DNA from: Alphaproteobacteria bacterium | GTDB taxonomy: Bacteria; Pseudomonadota; Alphaproteobacteria; Micavibrionales; UBA1664 | Assembly: GCA_002401195.1 (NCBI GenBank) | Contig: NVSI01000037.1 | Location: 6,719 to 11,826, forward strand | Direction: 5' to 3' | Length of the DNA: 5,108 nt | Part shown: piece by piece, positions 4,502-5,108 of the stretch | How the letters are laid out: every line of letters begins with the position of its first letter | How positions within the stretch are numbered: position 1 is the stretch's first letter | Notes under the pieces: model-generated | Databases searched by the model: none | Told to the model about the DNA's origin: nothing | What the model saw: the letters and a program-made list of their open reading frames with translations, nothing else | Made by a program: the position numbers and the translations under genes

Positions 4502-5108
4502 TCCGCCCTCTTTCAATCATCCACAGACGCGATTAAGCCATTGGCTGAACGCATGCGCCCCCAATCGTTAAGGGATATTATTGGTCAAGACCATTTGGTG
4601 GCCGACGGCGCGCCTATTTATCAAATGGTTCAAAATAGAACCATTCAATCCATGATTTTATGGGGGCCACCGGGGTGTGGGAAAACAACCCTTGCCCGCA
4701 TTTTAGCGAATGAGAGTGGCCTTGACTTTGAATCTCTGTCCGCCATTTTCAGCGGCGTTGGCGACCTTCGTAAAATATTTGAAGGCGCCCGAGCCCGAGC
4801 CCAAGATGGACGAAAAACGCTCCTCTTTATTGACGAGATACATCGTTTTAACAAATCACAGCAAGATGCTTTTTTACCCTACGTTGAAGATGGTACTTTT
4901 ACTTTTATTGGTGCCACCACAGAAAACCCCTCATTTGAACTAAACGCTGCGCTGCTTTCGCGCTCACAAGTGTTTGTCTTGAAACGCCTTGATGATGAAG
5001 CGCTTGAGCTTTTATTAAAACGCGCTGAGCAAGATGCTGGGGTGGATTTACCGCTCGATGATCATGCGCGTGAAACATTAAAGGCGCTGGCGGACGGCGA
5101 TGGGCGCT
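4496..5108 (+). CDS. rarA: Replication-associated recombination protein RarA (MgsA), AAA+ ATPase, 3' end cut by window edge
   Basis: The frame is open from ATG 4496 to the right edge: 204 residues, a little under half of the roughly 440-450 of the family. RarA is a cytoplasmic clamp-loader-like ATPase (relative of Mgs1/WRNIP1) that acts at stalled replication forks and interacts with SSB. Seen here are the N-terminal 'PLAERMRPQSLRDIIGQ' (15-31), Walker A 'GPPGCGKTT' (57-65), Walker B 'LLFIDEIHRFNKSQQD' (109-124, a RarA hallmark), sensor 1 'GATTENPSF' (139-147), and the arginine finger 'LLSR' ending at Arg156. The lid region begins after this; the C-terminal tetramerisation domain lies outside the window. 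The start leaves the usual short leader before the 'RMRP' block. 'AAGGGA' (4479-4484) is 11 nt upstream and could serve as a weak ribosome-binding site. It is divergent from the membrane-protein gene with only 28 bp between them. Identification is strong. Confidence 0.95.
   Translation, partial: MQSALFQSSTDAIKPLAERMRPQSLRDIIGQDHLVADGAPIYQMVQNRTIQSMILWGPPGCGKTTLARILANESGLDFESLSAIFSGVGDLRKIFEGARARAQDGRKTLLFIDEIHRFNKSQQDAFLPYVEDGTFTFIGATTENPSFELNAALLSRSQVFVLKRLDDEALELLLKRAEQDAGVDLPLDDHARETLKALADGDGR

Noticed and set aside
4710..4943. Plus-strand 77-codon frame inside rarA, and a minus-strand one at 4645-4854
   Set aside because: Both overlap the conserved Walker A to sensor 1 region of rarA in other frames and show no independent coding features.
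1..5108. Mobile elements, CRISPR arrays, toxin-antitoxin or phage-defence modules
   Set aside because: No transposase, terminal repeats, regularly spaced repeats or small paired genes were seen; the SNase-like protein lacks catalytic residues and a defence context.

Overview
The window looks like a chromosomal, mid-GC segment from an alphaproteobacterium, probably a poorly sampled aquatic lineage. The evidence is the adrenodoxin/FdVI-type [2Fe-2S] ferredoxin, an NifS/IscS-like desulfurase ending in an 'RISMGWNTT' block, and an SNase-like protein of the type common in that class. This assignment rests on family resemblance and is not proven. No mobile element, CRISPR array, tRNA or rRNA is visible. 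The content is mostly housekeeping genes plus three uncharacterised proteins.

Layout. Positions 1-847 (minus, 3' end outside the window) encode a secreted-then-anchored protein: a signal peptide, a degenerate staphylococcal-nuclease-like domain, one membrane helix and a charged helical tail. Divergent from it, 923-1444 (plus) encodes an unknown soluble protein. This converges on an alpha/beta hydrolase (1488-2180, minus) across a hairpin that could terminate both genes. A very AT-rich spacer (2181-2397, about 25% GC over most of its length) contains a perfect DnaA-box 9-mer and the promoter region of a two-gene iron-sulfur operon: cysteine desulfurase (2398-3495) and [2Fe-2S] ferredoxin (3504-3848). 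The ferredoxin gene overlaps, tail to tail by 32 bp, an unknown multi-pass membrane protein (3817-4467, minus). Only 28 bp beyond the start of that gene, rarA (4496 to the right edge, plus, truncated) begins in the opposite direction.

How the genes work together. The desulfurase takes sulfur from cysteine and the ferredoxin can supply electrons, the two inputs for Fe-S cluster assembly. Their scaffold is not in the window. RarA acts at stalled replication forks. The hydrolase and the three uncharacterised proteins have no visible functional link to these.

The most interesting signals are these: the SNase-like protein that has lost the expected catalytic residues and gained a membrane anchor; a recurring TATnnT hexamer 6-7 nt before the start codons of three first genes that lack a Shine-Dalgarno site, which suggests leaderless transcription; and the AT-rich spacer with the DnaA box. 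I found no clear evidence of a defence or mobile system. Two genes run off the window edges.
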